A stretch of DNA of 64,000 nucleotides from positions 47,974,012 through 48,038,011 of the forward strand of contig CM059971.1 in the NCBI GenBank assembly GCA_030490835.1. The letters run 5' to 3'. Both the position numbers and the translations under genes were made by a program. Each line of letters starts with the position of its first letter. The first letter of the stretch is position 1. A model generated the notes under the pieces. It worked only from the letters and a program-made list of their open reading frames with translations, did no database searches and was not told the DNA's origin. This document shows, in pieces, positions 11,985-23,210 of this stretch. This DNA is from Annona cherimola (taxonomy: Eukaryota > Streptophyta > Magnoliopsida > Magnoliales > Annonaceae).

Positions 11985-13440
11985 GTGAAACCCCAACCTA
12001 AGTAGGATTCAATATATGCATTGAATATTCATATGTGATTTATAAGTGAATTTATTGAATTATGAATGATTTTGTGATTTTGCTAAATTATGGTAATTAG
12101 GGCTAAGCATTAGCAATGATGATGCGAGTAATCATTATAAGCTAATGTGGGACAAAGGGATTAGAATAATTTTTTGGTGATTAAAATACACCAATACATC
12201 ATGAATAATCATTTTATATTATTTGATATGAATTATGAGAATTTTAAAGGATAATTCTCAAGTTAGTATAGAAAATCTTAGAAAATTCATAACTTGACTC
12301 CCATAAGGTGGATTAATATGAAAATTGAGATGGAAGCACATAATTTCATGCTTAATCATATGGGAAAATTTTGATGATAATTGATCATCACGGTCCAAAA
12401 TTTAAAACAATCATAACTTGAGCTAGAAAAGTCGGATTAAGATGAAATTTGAAATGGATGGTTAAAATTATGAGATTAAGGTTATGAAAAGATTTGATCA
12501 TGAAAATGATTATGGAATTAGGCTTGCACGAAATTATGATTAATTCTTTTGACTTTTTACACCAAAAAGTGATTAGCATAGGGGAGAGTAGCTTACATGG
12601 CAAGCATAGATGTCCAAACTAGCCCCTAAAGTGGATTTTTGTGAAATATTTTTAATATAATGTATACCCAAAGTCAACAAGGAGTTAATGTAGATAATTT
12701 GGCATTAAATTAAAGTGAAATTCGGATTTAATAGTTGCTGATTTGGACTGTTGAATGAAAAATGCAAAAATGGACAGCAGCATGCTTTATGGGTGATATG
12801 GATGGTTTTGGCAGCTCAAGGCATTGTTTATGATTTTTTTATTAGTCTAAATTGACCCTAAATGCCCTAATCTACTAGATAATTAAATGAGTGATTAATT
12901 AAAGCTGAGAAAAAATTTATTTTGATGTGTTAATTTGCAGCAAAGTTGGGACATGTGCAGGCATCCAAAAATGGATAGCAAGATTGAGTCCAATCTCATG
13001 GCCAGAAAAAGGGATTTTTGTATTTTTTAAAAAATTAAAAAATGCATGGATATTTAGCCTAGGTAGTAGGGAACATAAATATGCATTTATTAGTTGCAAA
13101 ATTCGTTGGAAAAAAATGGAGACGTGATCTGATGGACAGCATGGTGATCATTAAATGCAATGGATAATTAATGGATTTATAATTAAGAAAAAAATAATTT
13201 TAATGGCCCACAAGTTGTCATGTCAGCTAAGGGGATAGGAATGCATTTAAAATTGTGTGGATGATGTGGCATGTGGGGCCCATTTGCTGGAAATTTCCAA
13301 CTAGTTGCTAAAAGGCAAAGGGACGTCCATATGCATATCAAGGACTTAGAAACTTTCTGCAAAATTGGAGTTCTCTTTTCGTATATGAGGTTTGGCTCTT
13401 GTTCAATTGCTTTTGGAAGAAGCTTCTATTTATACTATTG
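11985..13440 (+). repeat. truncated Ty3/gypsy LTR, 5' part
   Basis: It begins TGTGAAACCCCAACC and follows the 7994 and 42125 LTRs: TATGGTAATTAGGG region, 'aaaattcataacttgac.cccataaggtggatt', 'gtcggattaagatgaaat', and GTGGGGCCCA near 13275. The similarity fades about 13440, where GA-rich sequence and then the B3 pseudogene region start, so the 3' half is missing. Confidence 0.7.
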
Positions 13441-13965
13441 CTTACAACAAGAGAAAGGGACAAAATGAAGGAGATAGCAAAAGAGGGAGAGAGAAGAAAG
13501 GAGTGAGAATAGTAAGTTATGTAGCCGGTCACCAAGTTGCTGACCCCGGTCGTTAATATCATCGTTCATCGACACAGCTATTGCCGGAGAAGAGGGAACC
13601 AGGGAAAGTCGGAAGATCTCGCTGTTGAGAATATGAGATAGAAAATTATAGATTTTTGGATTTCTTTGATTCCCCATTTAATTCTGTGTGTCTAAAGCAC
13701 AATTAGACTAACCCTAGTCTGAAAATTCGAATGTGAGGACTTGTGATTTGCTTGGGGTTCTAGTCTATAGAACCGTTCATTTCTCTAGGCTAGCGTGGCG
13801 GTTTCCATCCATCTTGAAAAAGCAACCCCTTATCGATCTATTCTCTCTTATTTTTGTTTGGTTTACAGAAGAAGTTCTAATTCTAGGGAAATGTCCATGA
13901 TTTGATTGTTTGGTTTTTTTCCTTTGGATCGTTCCCTCCATGTTTGATTAGTTTTTTGAATTTAG
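13441..13965. other. possible 5' portion of the B3-type gene, nothing coding recognised
   Basis: This is sequence that does not match the neighbouring LTRs. It lies directly upstream of a B3 exon in the same orientation and may hold the decayed promoter, first exon and first intron of that gene. I can identify no start codon with confidence. Confidence 0.3.
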
Positions 13966-14230
13966 CAAATTCCTCCGGCCTTCCTAAACCATATCAACCC
14001 TAGCGTCCATCAAACAATTATGATAGAGGGTCCTAGTAGGAATGTCTAGCTTCCAAATTTGGATGAGGACGCTAAGGGTTTGCTTTTACAAGATGGGTGG
14101 AAGGAATTTGCAAGAGAGAACCATCTAGAAGTTTGTTACTTATTGGTCTTCAAATATGATGGAAATTCATCTACTTTCACAATGCAAATGTTTGATACAA
14201 GTTGATATGATAATGTTGACCGCATCTTCT
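13966..14230 (+). pseudogene. B3 DNA-binding domain pseudogene (REM-like)
   Basis: A TTTAG acceptor-like site precedes a frame that reads QIPPAFLNHINPS, then IMIEGPSRNV, a TAG at 14047 where B3 domains have Trp, then LLLQDGWKEFARENHLE, LLVFKYDGNSSTF and MQMFDTS, then a TGA. This is the typical order of a plant B3 domain of the REM type: basic IP.AF start, the GW..F...N.L motif, LVF.YDG, and the F.V.IFD end. Only one frame is used over about 250 bases, so decay is mild: two in-frame stops and no frameshift. The gypsy solo LTR at 14276 is inserted just after the domain; what may be the continuation starts at 28031. Which REM gene it derives from cannot be told. Confidence 0.8.
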
Positions 14231-15689
14231 AGAAAAGTAGTAGTAGCTCTATTTAGGAAGAGGTAGCTTCCCTTGTGTGAAACCCGCAATTCTAGAATAA
14301 CACATATAAACCTAGGGTTGTAAACTCTAAATTTTTGTACTGATTTTTATGATAAATAAAATTCATGAAATATGTTATATTTGTAAATGTGTGTATTAGA
14401 GGTTAAAGAAATGCAATTGTGGGATTAAACTATATGAATAGTGCACACGAATAGTAACCGAAGTGATTAAAAGTTAATCATGTAGATTAACCTAACCACA
14501 AAATGACAAAAAGGGAGATTTAATCACTACAAGACAAAATAGATACTTTTTAATATTTTAAGAAAATTTTGGATTTAAGTGAGAAAATAAAGAAAAATTC
14601 ATAAATTGCAATCCAGACGTCGGATTTGGATGAAATTTTTTATGGATGGTTAAAAATCCATGATGAATGGTACAAGATATGATGAAAATCATGAATCAAG
14701 GGTCAAGATGAAACGTCAATTGGAGATTAAAAAGGTAGCTTATCTTTTTCATTAATTTCCTTTGACTTTTATTAAATTTAAATAATTAAAAATAAAAATA
14801 GGGCTACCATAGGGGGTGTGAACAGTACCTACGGGGATCCTTTTGACCAAAATCCAATGGCCCAAATTAATCCTCATCAAAAATCAATGGTTGAGATTGA
14901 ATTAGCTTAAAATCATTAATTTTAATAAATAAAAAATATAAAAAATAGGGCTACCATAGGGGGCATGAACAATAGCTAGGGGGGCTGCACAAGGCTCAAC
15001 ACACCTTTTGGAAATTAGAAAAATTACATTTACAATTTAATACCTTGAGCAAGGGGGTAAATTATAATTTCATGAAAAATCAAACCCTATAAATAGGGGC
15101 AGGTGTGGACGTCCAAATGCACATTCATCCCAGCTCCACTTGAGAAATTCCAAGCTCCCAAACCCCCCACATGTCTAAGGAAAGAAGAGGAGAATGTTAG
15201 AGAGAGAAAGTGTGAGAAAAAGAGGGATATCTCCACTTCGGGTAAGTGAATTCTATCCAAATTTCTTTTGAATGTTAAGTATGGTAAAACCATACTTAGA
15301 TAATTCCTAATCATGAGAAAATAACTATAGTTATAATGCTTAATCGGAATTATGCCAAAAACATCAAAAATTTGGAGCAAAGATAGAGCATTCGGGAAGA
15401 TAGCATATGATATGTGTAAATAATTCTCCAAAATGATAAATGATGATTTGGGATGAATAAATATGATAAATATGATGTTGAAATGATGATATATTAATTT
15501 CATAATTTTTGAAATTAAGGATTATGCTTAAGTGAAATTATATTGATTTTTAGTGTATGGAGAAAATGATTTATTTGGCCAAGTTAATGATGATAAATTC
15601 ATAATTCATGAATTTTTCCATGATATGCTAAACATAAGCTATGTCATGGTATTTTTTATTTTTAGAAAAAATATCAATTTTTGAAACCC

Positions 15690-15830
15690 ATGAACAGTAC
15701 CAACATTGTTGTGAACAGTAACCTCTAGTGAATAGTAAACGTGAACAATACCCATGACAGTGATCGTGAACAGTGATGATGAACACTATGCTATAGTAGC
15801 TATGTACAGTGAACAGCGTGATTTTGGGAA
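15690..15830. repeat. GTGAACAGT word cluster in the gypsy LTR
   Basis: About eight spaced variants of (G)TGAACAGTA occur within 140 bases: atgaacagtacc, gtgaacagtaa, gtgaatagtaa, gtgaacaatac, gtgaacagtgat and others. Single copies also occur near 14430 and 14820. Confidence 0.6.
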
Positions 15831-15943
15831 AAAATAGAGATTTCTTTTTTTATATTTTATGAGGATATATGGATGGAATTTTTAAAAGATTTATGGATAC
15901 AAATCCATATAAGGAGGTAATGACCAAATATCTTTATAAGATT

Positions 15944-17549
15944 TGTTGGTCCCGAGTTGATGGCAATTACCTAAGAGGGGAGGGGTGAATTGGGTACTTA
16001 AAAATTTAAAACTTTAATTAGAGATTTTACCCCGGTTTAGTTTAAACCCCTTTAATGAAAAAAATAGAAAGCAATAAGATAATGAAAAACAGTAGACAAG
16101 ATTTATAGTAGTTCGGGCAACCTTTCCCTACTCCACTCTTCCAAGCTCACACTCCCTTGTGACTTGGGTTCCACTATGTATTCCGCGAATACAACTAAAG
16201 TCTCCACTCTCTTCTAGATTCTAGCTCTAGGGGGCGTGTATAACAAGCAACACAAGTAGGTGATGAGTTACACTCCAATCACAACCCTACTTGCTATATC
16301 TTGGTTTGAAACACCAAACTCAAACCAAGCACCAAAATCAAATAACAAGATGAAATAGAAGAAATCTACACTTTACAGATTTGTGTAGGCAGTTTTAGCT
16401 CGAGGAAGAATCTGTAGAAGCAACGAATCGTATTGCGTTGAAGCAAACAGCAACTTTGAAGCTTGTTCTTCCTTTGAAAGTGTATAAATCACTCAATTGT
16501 AGAGAAAAGTGGATTGAAACTCTTAGTAGCACTTCTTTCCTCTTTTTCAGCTCTATCTTGTGTGTATCCACGTTTGCTTGAGTGTCTATATATAGAGGAG
16601 GGAGATTTTTGAACGTTATGAAGTTGGTTGGCGCGCAATAAATGTTCCAACGTTCAAAAATTCAAACGTTACGCCTCCAAGTCGTATATGGAGTCGACTT
16701 CGCCTGCGACTTCACCCAAGTCGCATGATGGAGTCGACTTCGCGTGCGACTTCGCCATGCTCAGCTTGTTCAAGTTCCTCCTTGCGTCGACTTGGTCTTG
16801 GACTTCACCCAAGTCAATACTGGAGTCGACTTCGGGTGAGACTTGGCTTTCATATCCTGCCAAGTGAACTTAAAATACTTTGAAATGACTCCGCTTATCC
16901 AATAATTGTTCTCTCATCACTTTTATATGAATTTATACAACTTTACTTGCTTTGAATTTGTTTAAATCTTCATTTTGATCTAAGTTGAAAGCTTGGGATA
17001 TCTTAGCCTTCACTTTACTCAAGTTGCAAGTCAGGTTGACTTGGTCTGCGACTTAGCTTTTCAAATCCTGCATTGTTATGCTCAAGTCGATGTTGGAGTC
17101 GACTTGGTCTGCGACTTCACCCAAGTCGCAAGTGGAGTCGACTTCATGTGCGACTTTGGCAGTTCTGCCATCCAATTTCATCTCTGGAAGGAAAGTGTCA
17201 CTTGAAGTCGATACTGGAGTCGACTTGGTCTGCGACTTCGCCCAAGTCGCAAGTGGAGTCCACTTCGTCTACGACTTCAAGAATTCTTGCTCCTAATTTC
17301 AACGCTGGTCAGGGGACGTCTTTTGAAGTCGAAGATGGAGTCGACTTGAGAAATCGACTTGGCCCAAGTCGATGTCTGAGTCGACGTGAGTTGCGACTTG
17401 ACCTGTTCTGTTTTGTATTTTTCACTTTTATAACCTTAAACATTGCACAAAACATATTAGTTGCTAAGACTTTACTCAAATTATGTTGTTAATCATCAAA
17501 ACACATGCTTTGGATATTTTGCATTTGATTTCAACAATTGTTTCCAACA
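15944..17549 (-). repeat. 3' LTR of element A, 1606 bp
   Basis: It runs TGTTGGTCCCGAG to TTTCCAACA on the plus strand and is nearly identical to 25081-26747. A TATA-like TCTATATATAGAG at about 16586-16598 is read on the reverse strand and lies next to the AACGTT repeats. GTCGACT/GCGACTT palindrome units fill 16678-16850 and 17030-17400. The open frames there (16628-16867, 16993-17492) are products of the repeat array, not genes. Confidence 0.93.
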
Positions 17550-17910
17550 ATCTCTCCCTTTTTGATGATTGACAAAACCAATTTGAGTTTATGCCTTCCA
17601 ATATCCTGTTTTGACATTTTTAGGATAATCATAAGTCATTTACCTTTTGAAAAAAATAGAACATTAATGATTAGAGAAAACATAATAAATTAGAGCATAG
17701 AGCATTTGTAATCAGAGCATAATTCTAGTGATAATAAACTTTGCAAAAGTAATCAGAACACAAACAAACTTTTTCATAAGAAACCTTTTCATATATGATC
17801 AAAAAGTTTCATACAAGTTTCAAATGCAAATGAAACCTATAAACAAGATACCCAACCCAAAAACCTAAAAATCTAAACTCAAAACTCTCAAACTTCTCCC
17901 CCTTTTTGTC
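17550..17910 (-). other. polypurine tract region of element A, doubled
   Basis: On the reverse strand, AAAAAGGGAGAGA (about 17551-17563) sits directly before the 3' LTR. A second, stronger copy, GACAAAAAGGGGGAGAAG, lies at 17893-17910 at the end of the extra ORF. Element B has the same pair. Such doubled tracts are known from Sirevirus copia elements. Confidence 0.75.
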
Positions 17911-19522
17911 AATCGAGCAAATAGGGAACAACTCGAAGAGCTTTGGTGAACTGGAATGCAGAGATAGGATATGGAGTCGGGCGAACGGGTCGAATGTGGG
18001 CCGATGAGTAAAAAGATGAGACTAGAGCAGGTGTGGGATCTCGATGAACTGATCCCGTGTCAAAGGGATCAAGCTCGGGGATAGATCGATGACGATGGCT
18101 TCCGGATGCTAAGTGATAACGGATGGTCCGGAGCTCCCTATCTATGAGATCCTGTTGAGAATGCATATCCGTGATGGCATGTAGGACCTCGGCAATCTGA
18201 TTGGTCATCCGGTCCTCTAGCTGCTCCAGATGCTCTTGAAGGCCCTGAACTGAAGTATCCCGAGATGATGGTCGTGGTGCTTAGTTTGGAATCTCAGATC
18301 CTCTAGGAGAGCAAGACCTATGTGATAGCGGTGATGCAAGCTCCTCAGGTGCATCCTGCGGTGGAGCGGGTTGAGCTTCTGATGATGGTGGGGGCTGCTC
18401 CCCCTCAACCTGTGCATCCCCGGCTTCTTCTGGTGCCGGTGCGCCTACTTCTGCTTCAACCCTGAGTTGATCTACATTGATCTTCATTCTTTGGATCAAT
18501 GCCTTGTTGATCGCATTCGTCGGCTTTAACACCACGAATGGCTCTCCATCGATATCAACTCCAAAATGTTCTAGGATCTTTGTGATCCAAGTACCATAAG
18601 GCAAAACCCCTCGTGGGTTGTCTTTCCTAGAACTTAGGGCTTCTATGAAAAACCGAGGGAGGCTAACTTTGACCCGGTTCACTATTTTTCATAGAATTCC
18701 CGCCCCTGCGGGTTTAACTGATTCCTTCCTTCGCCCTTTGGATAAATGCAGTGGGCTATCAGCAGGCGTAGAACCCGTAGCCTCGGGGACAAGTCCATAT
18801 AGTGCAGGAACTTGATCCCGGGATGATATTTATTGCTCCGGGTGAGCTGATTATAGATCTGATCAAGTGTAAGATCTGCTGGGAGTGGCTCATCCTCATG
18901 TGGAACTTCTAGAATTTGCCCTATGTTCATTATTGCCTGATCTAGATTTGGGGTTATATCAATACCAAAGAACATATCAACTCCCTTTACAAAGGTACCA
19001 AAATATTCTTCATCCCATAAGTAGTAAAAGATCCTGGTCAAATCAGGATAAAACCCTTTCATCCTCTTTCAGTAGTTTGGTCCATCCTTGAAAATCTAAC
19101 AACTCTTCAATATCAGATTCATAATCATTCAGAAACTTGAAGTCAATGATCTTTGGGTTGAATACCTTCTGCTCATAGAAGGATTTGTAAAATCGACTGT
19201 GTTGCAGTTCTATTTTGAAGTATGTGGTCGGCATCTTCAAGACTTGGGCTTTAGCAGCTATGGCTCCCTTCTTTCTGGCCCCAGATTGCATGCTTTGAGA
19301 GGTTTGAGGTTGTTCTTCCCGGGCAGCCGTTGTTGACAGAGTCCCGTCTTGGAAACGGACTCTATGGCCTGTGGAGGTTGAAGGCTCTTCTCGAGCTCGC
19401 TTCGAGGGGGTTTGTTGCCTTCTAGATATGTCCTCCTCAGTTTGGGAGTTGGTTTGTCTGGGAACTGGCTTCAATGATGGTTTGGACAGTGCCAATTTTG
19501 GCAATCTAGCTTTGGGTGCCAT
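17909..19522 (-). pseudogene. extra ORF after pol (ORF3), element A copy
   Basis: ATG at 19522 opens MAPKARLPKLALSKPSLKP, a basic, Pro/Ser/Thr-rich start of about 110 residues. A folded region follows: MPTTYFKIELQHSRFYK, then KIIDFKFLNDYESDIEEL. After a frameshift near 19050 comes YPDLTRIFYYLWDEEYFGTF, then RLRVLRLLIAHCIYPKG. A further break near 18680 leads to VSLPRFFIEAL and NPRGVLPYGTWITKIL. The tail is Pro/Glu-rich, then a short helical piece (18208-17909) ending in YLLD. It resembles the post-pol ORF of Sirevirus elements and the plant-transposon domain around 'FYY..WD...FVKG.D..F'. No membrane segment or signal peptide is evident, so 'envelope-like' is position only. Element B carries a homologue. 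Confidence 0.8.
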
Positions 19523-19984
19523 TGATTCGGTTTTTGAAATGGGATATTCAAATGGAGTTTTTGATATGCAGCTGACTAAAATTAAGACCGAAAGCTGGGA
19601 ATGTGATTTGTATAGGAAAGATGTGTTCGAATGGGAAAAGAAAAAGAGAGGAGATAAGAAAGTTGGAATTTTAGACAGATACTGTTGAATAGTGAGATTC
19701 CTAGTGTGAGTAGGAAGAGGACAGTCAGGGAAGGCTTTAAAGAGAAGGAAAAAGTTGAGTGTAGAAATCTGCCGGCGAGAAATGCTGGGAAGAAGGAAAA
19801 AAAATAAAAATGAATGGAGAAGAAATGCGGGAAAGAGAGAGAGAGAGAGAGGAAGATAAGAGAAAGTGAGTTGGAATGCCGGAAACAGAGAAGAAATGGG
19901 TGTAGACGGCTGCCGGCTCAGGAGAAAATGAGAGGGAAGAAGATATAAGAGAAAGAAGAAAGAAGAAAGAAGAAAAGGAAGAGA

Positions 19985-20095
19985 AGTCCGACGGTCGCGC
20001 GCGGAGTCGACTTTGCCATGCCCAAGTCGACTTCAGTGGAGTCGACTTGGTGGCCTCGGAGTTGACTTGGCTTATCGACTTGAATTTTTCTAAGT
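19985..20095 (-). repeat. GTCGAC palindrome cluster between pol and ORF3, element A
   Basis: Several GTCGACTT/AAGTCGAC units lie in the internal spacer between RNase H and ORF3. They match the arrays in the LTRs and occupy the equivalent place to 36366-36495 in element B. A GA-rich stretch at 19800-19980 precedes ORF3. Confidence 0.75.
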
Positions 20096-20116
20096 TTATT
20101 TTTCATCTAACTATTC

Positions 20117-21549
20117 CTAAGTTAACTCAATCATCCCCATATCATTTCTAATTTTGTAAAATGATTCCTTTGCTAAAGGTTTGGTGAATATATAAGCAAT
20201 TTGATCCTCAGTTTTCACATATTCCAAACAAACATCATAATTTTCAACATGTTCACGAATAAAATGATGTCTTACATCTATGTGTTTGGTTCTTGAATGC
20301 AATACTAGATTTTTAGTTAAACAAATTGCACTTGTATTGTCACATTTAATTGGAATGTTATAATAATCAATACCATAGTCTTTCAATTGTTGTTTCATCC
20401 AAAGTAGTTGGGCACAACAACTCCCGGCGGCTATATATTCGGCTTCTTCCGTAGATAAAACAACACTAGTTTGTTTCCTTGAATACCATGAAACCAACAT
20501 ATTTCCAAGAAATTGACAAGTTCCACTAGTACTCTTTCTATCTACTTTGTAACCGGCAAAATCCGCATCTGAGTAACCGATTAAATCAAACGTTGACCCC
20601 TTTGGATGCCATAGTCCAAGATTAGTGGTATTTATCAAATATTTAAAAATTCTTTTTACAGCCAATAAATGTGATTCTTTAGGACATGCTTGGAATCTAG
20701 AACACATACATACACTGAAAAGAATATCCGGTCTAGAAGCAGTTAAATACAACAATGATCCTATCATACTTCTATAAAGCTTTTGATCGATACATTTACC
20801 ATTTTCGTCTGTGTCAATCTTGATTGTTGAACTCATTGGAATATTTGTTCATTTGCTAGTTTGCATTCCAAATTTCTTTAGCATTTCTTTGATGTACTTG
20901 GACGGATTTATGAATATTCCTTCAGCTTGTTGCTTGATTTGCAGTCTAAGGAAGAAATTTAATTCTCTCATCATGCTCATTTCAAATTCGCTCTGCATAA
21001 TCTTAGAAAATTCTTGGCACAGAGTTTCATCAGTAGCACCAAATATTATATCATCTACATAAATTTGCACAATTAAAATATTTTTACTTTTATACTTGAT
21101 GAATAAAGTAGTATCAACTTTTCCTCTTTGAAATTTATGATCAATCAAAAATCTATTTAACCTTTCATACCAAGCTCGTGGGGCTTGTTTTAGTCCGTAT
21201 AATGCTTTGGTTAGCTTATAAACGTATTTTGATTTATCCTTTTCTTCAAATCCAGGGGGTTGTTCAACATATACTTCTTCATTCAAGTACCCATTCAAAA
21301 ATGCGCTTTTCACATCCATTTGAAACAATTTGAAATTCATGTGAGAAGCAAATGCTAGTAAAATGTGTATGGCTTCTAATCTAGCCACGGGTGCATATGA
21401 TTCTTCAAAATCAATCCCTTCTTCCTGGGAATACCTTTTGGCTACTAGTCTAGCTTTGTTTCTTATTACAAGTCCGCTTTCATCCAATTTGTTCCTAAAT
21501 ACCCATTTGGTACCAATATTGGTATAATCACTTGGTGTAGGAACTAAAT
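20117..21549 (-). pseudogene. reverse transcriptase and RNase H, element A
   Basis: The copia RT is read from about 21549 down to 20849. It includes [48 protein letters not shown] and the catalytic YVDDIIFGA. One stop (near 20849) separates it from the rest, 20836-20117, with [13 protein letters not shown] and the RNase H motifs [18 protein letters not shown] and CDNTSAI. The sequence ends MGMIELT. The frame upstream is closed by the shared TGA at 21551-21553. In STEEAEYIA the second residue differs from the usual Ala (STAEAEYIA in B). The two pieces are collinear with pol of element B; the enzyme copies element RNA into DNA within the capsid. Confidence 0.92.
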
Positions 21550-21550
21550 G

Positions 21551-23191
21551 TCATACATTATTTCTTTCAAATTGATTTAGCTCTTCTTGCATTGCAATAA
21601 CCCAGTTTTCATCAGTAAGAGCTTGTTCAATAGTGGTTGGTTCAATTTTTGGCACAAATGCATATTGTCTACAAATATTTTGTTTTGATCTCCTAGTTTT
21701 TACTCCTTCATAAATATTTCCAATGACTTGCTCAATTGGATGGGCATTTTTGAATTTCAAATCAATTGGAGGTTTGTAAGATTCATTACCTTCACTTACC
21801 TCTTCCTCCATGGGATTTTCTGGCTTGAGCTCGGTTTCCTTTTGTTGTTATTGTTGTTTTGCTTTTGTATCATCTGCATCACTTAGTTCATCCTCCTTTC
21901 TCGGAGTTTGGTTAAATTCATCAAAAACAACATGTATTGATTCTTCTATTATTTGATTTCTTTTGTTGAAAATCTTATATGTTTTGCTATTTGATGAATA
22001 ACCTAAGAAAATAGCTTCATCACTTTTGGCATCTAATTTTCCCAAATTTATTTTTCTATTATTTAACACATAACAAGTACATCCAAAAGTATGGAAATAT
22101 GATATGTTCGATTTTTTGCCTTTCCAAAGTTCGTATGGGGTCTTTTTCAATATTGCTCTAATGGTAACTCGGTTTAATACATGACAAGCTGTACTTACAG
22201 CTTCATCCCAAAATCTTTTGGACAATTTACTCTCATTTAGCATGGTTCTATTCATTTCTTGTATTGTCCAGTTTTTTCTTTCAACAACTCCGTTTTGTTA
22301 AGGAGTTCTTGGTGCAGAAAATATATGTTGAATTCTTTTTTAATTGCAAAATTCTATGAATCGATTATTTTCAAATTCACCACCATGATCACTTCTAATG
22401 GAAATGATTGAACTTTGTTTTTCATTTTGCACCAAATTTAAAAATGTGACAAACATAGAAAATGCTTCATCTTTGCTAGCTAAGAGTATAATCCAAGTAA
22501 ATCTTGAAAAATCATCAACAATTACATACACGTACTTTTTCCCACCAAGAGTTAAAATGTCCGATGGCCCATAAAGATCCATATGTAACAACTCAAGTGG
22601 TCTAGTTGTTGAAATTTTCTTTTTGGTGGAAAATGGCATTTTGGGTTGTTTAGATAGTTGACAAGCTTTACAAATCTTATCCTTGTCATATTTGAGCTTT
22701 GGTAACCCTTGTACTAGATTCTTTTTCCACAATGTTTTAATATTTGACATATTTATATGTCCAAGCATTGTATGCCATATCCATGGATCATTTTCTATGG
22801 CTATTAGACATTTCCCCTCTAGTTCATCAAGGCAAATCAAATATACATTTTCATGTCTTTTGCCACTAAATACTATGTGTTCATCATCAAAAACATTACA
22901 TATAGACGATTCAAATACAACTTTATATTCTTTATCACATAATTGACTAATACTCATTAGGTTGTGTTTGAGTCCTTCAACAAATAGTACATATTCAATA
23001 CATGCATTTGAAATACCATAAACATTTTCTTTACCTTTTATTTTACCTTTTTCATTATTTCCGAAAGCTACTGTTCCTTCATTGCATGGGTTGATCTTAT
23101 GGAACAATCCTTTTTCTCCTGTCATATGTCTTGAGCAACCACTATCCATAAACCATATGTTATTGGCCTTAGCTCTAAGACAAACCTGCAA
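21551..23191 (-). pseudogene. protease and integrase, element A
   Basis: Near the start is the aspartic protease motif FMDSGCSRHMTG. The integrase zinc-binding part follows (HTMLGHIN...CKACQLSKQ), then MDLYGPS (first catalytic Asp), IRSDHGGEFEN (second Asp), and a broken QNGVVERKN (catalytic Glu). Stops occur near 22340 and 22305 and at about 21848 (CAA to TAA), all in one frame, so damage here is point mutation. The GKGY-like module YFHTFGCTCYVLN and a linker lead to the TGA at 21551. In the functional family this unit cleaves the polyprotein and inserts the cDNA. Confidence 0.9.
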
Positions 23192-23210
23192 AAATTAAGT
23201 CAAGTGGAGC

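Noticed and set aside
16628..17492. Several 60-140 codon open frames rich in VDLVCDF or ESTWSATSPKS repeats
   Set aside because: They are frames through the GTCGAC palindrome array of the copia LTR; the same happens at 25825-26648, 29816-30711 and 38804-39700.
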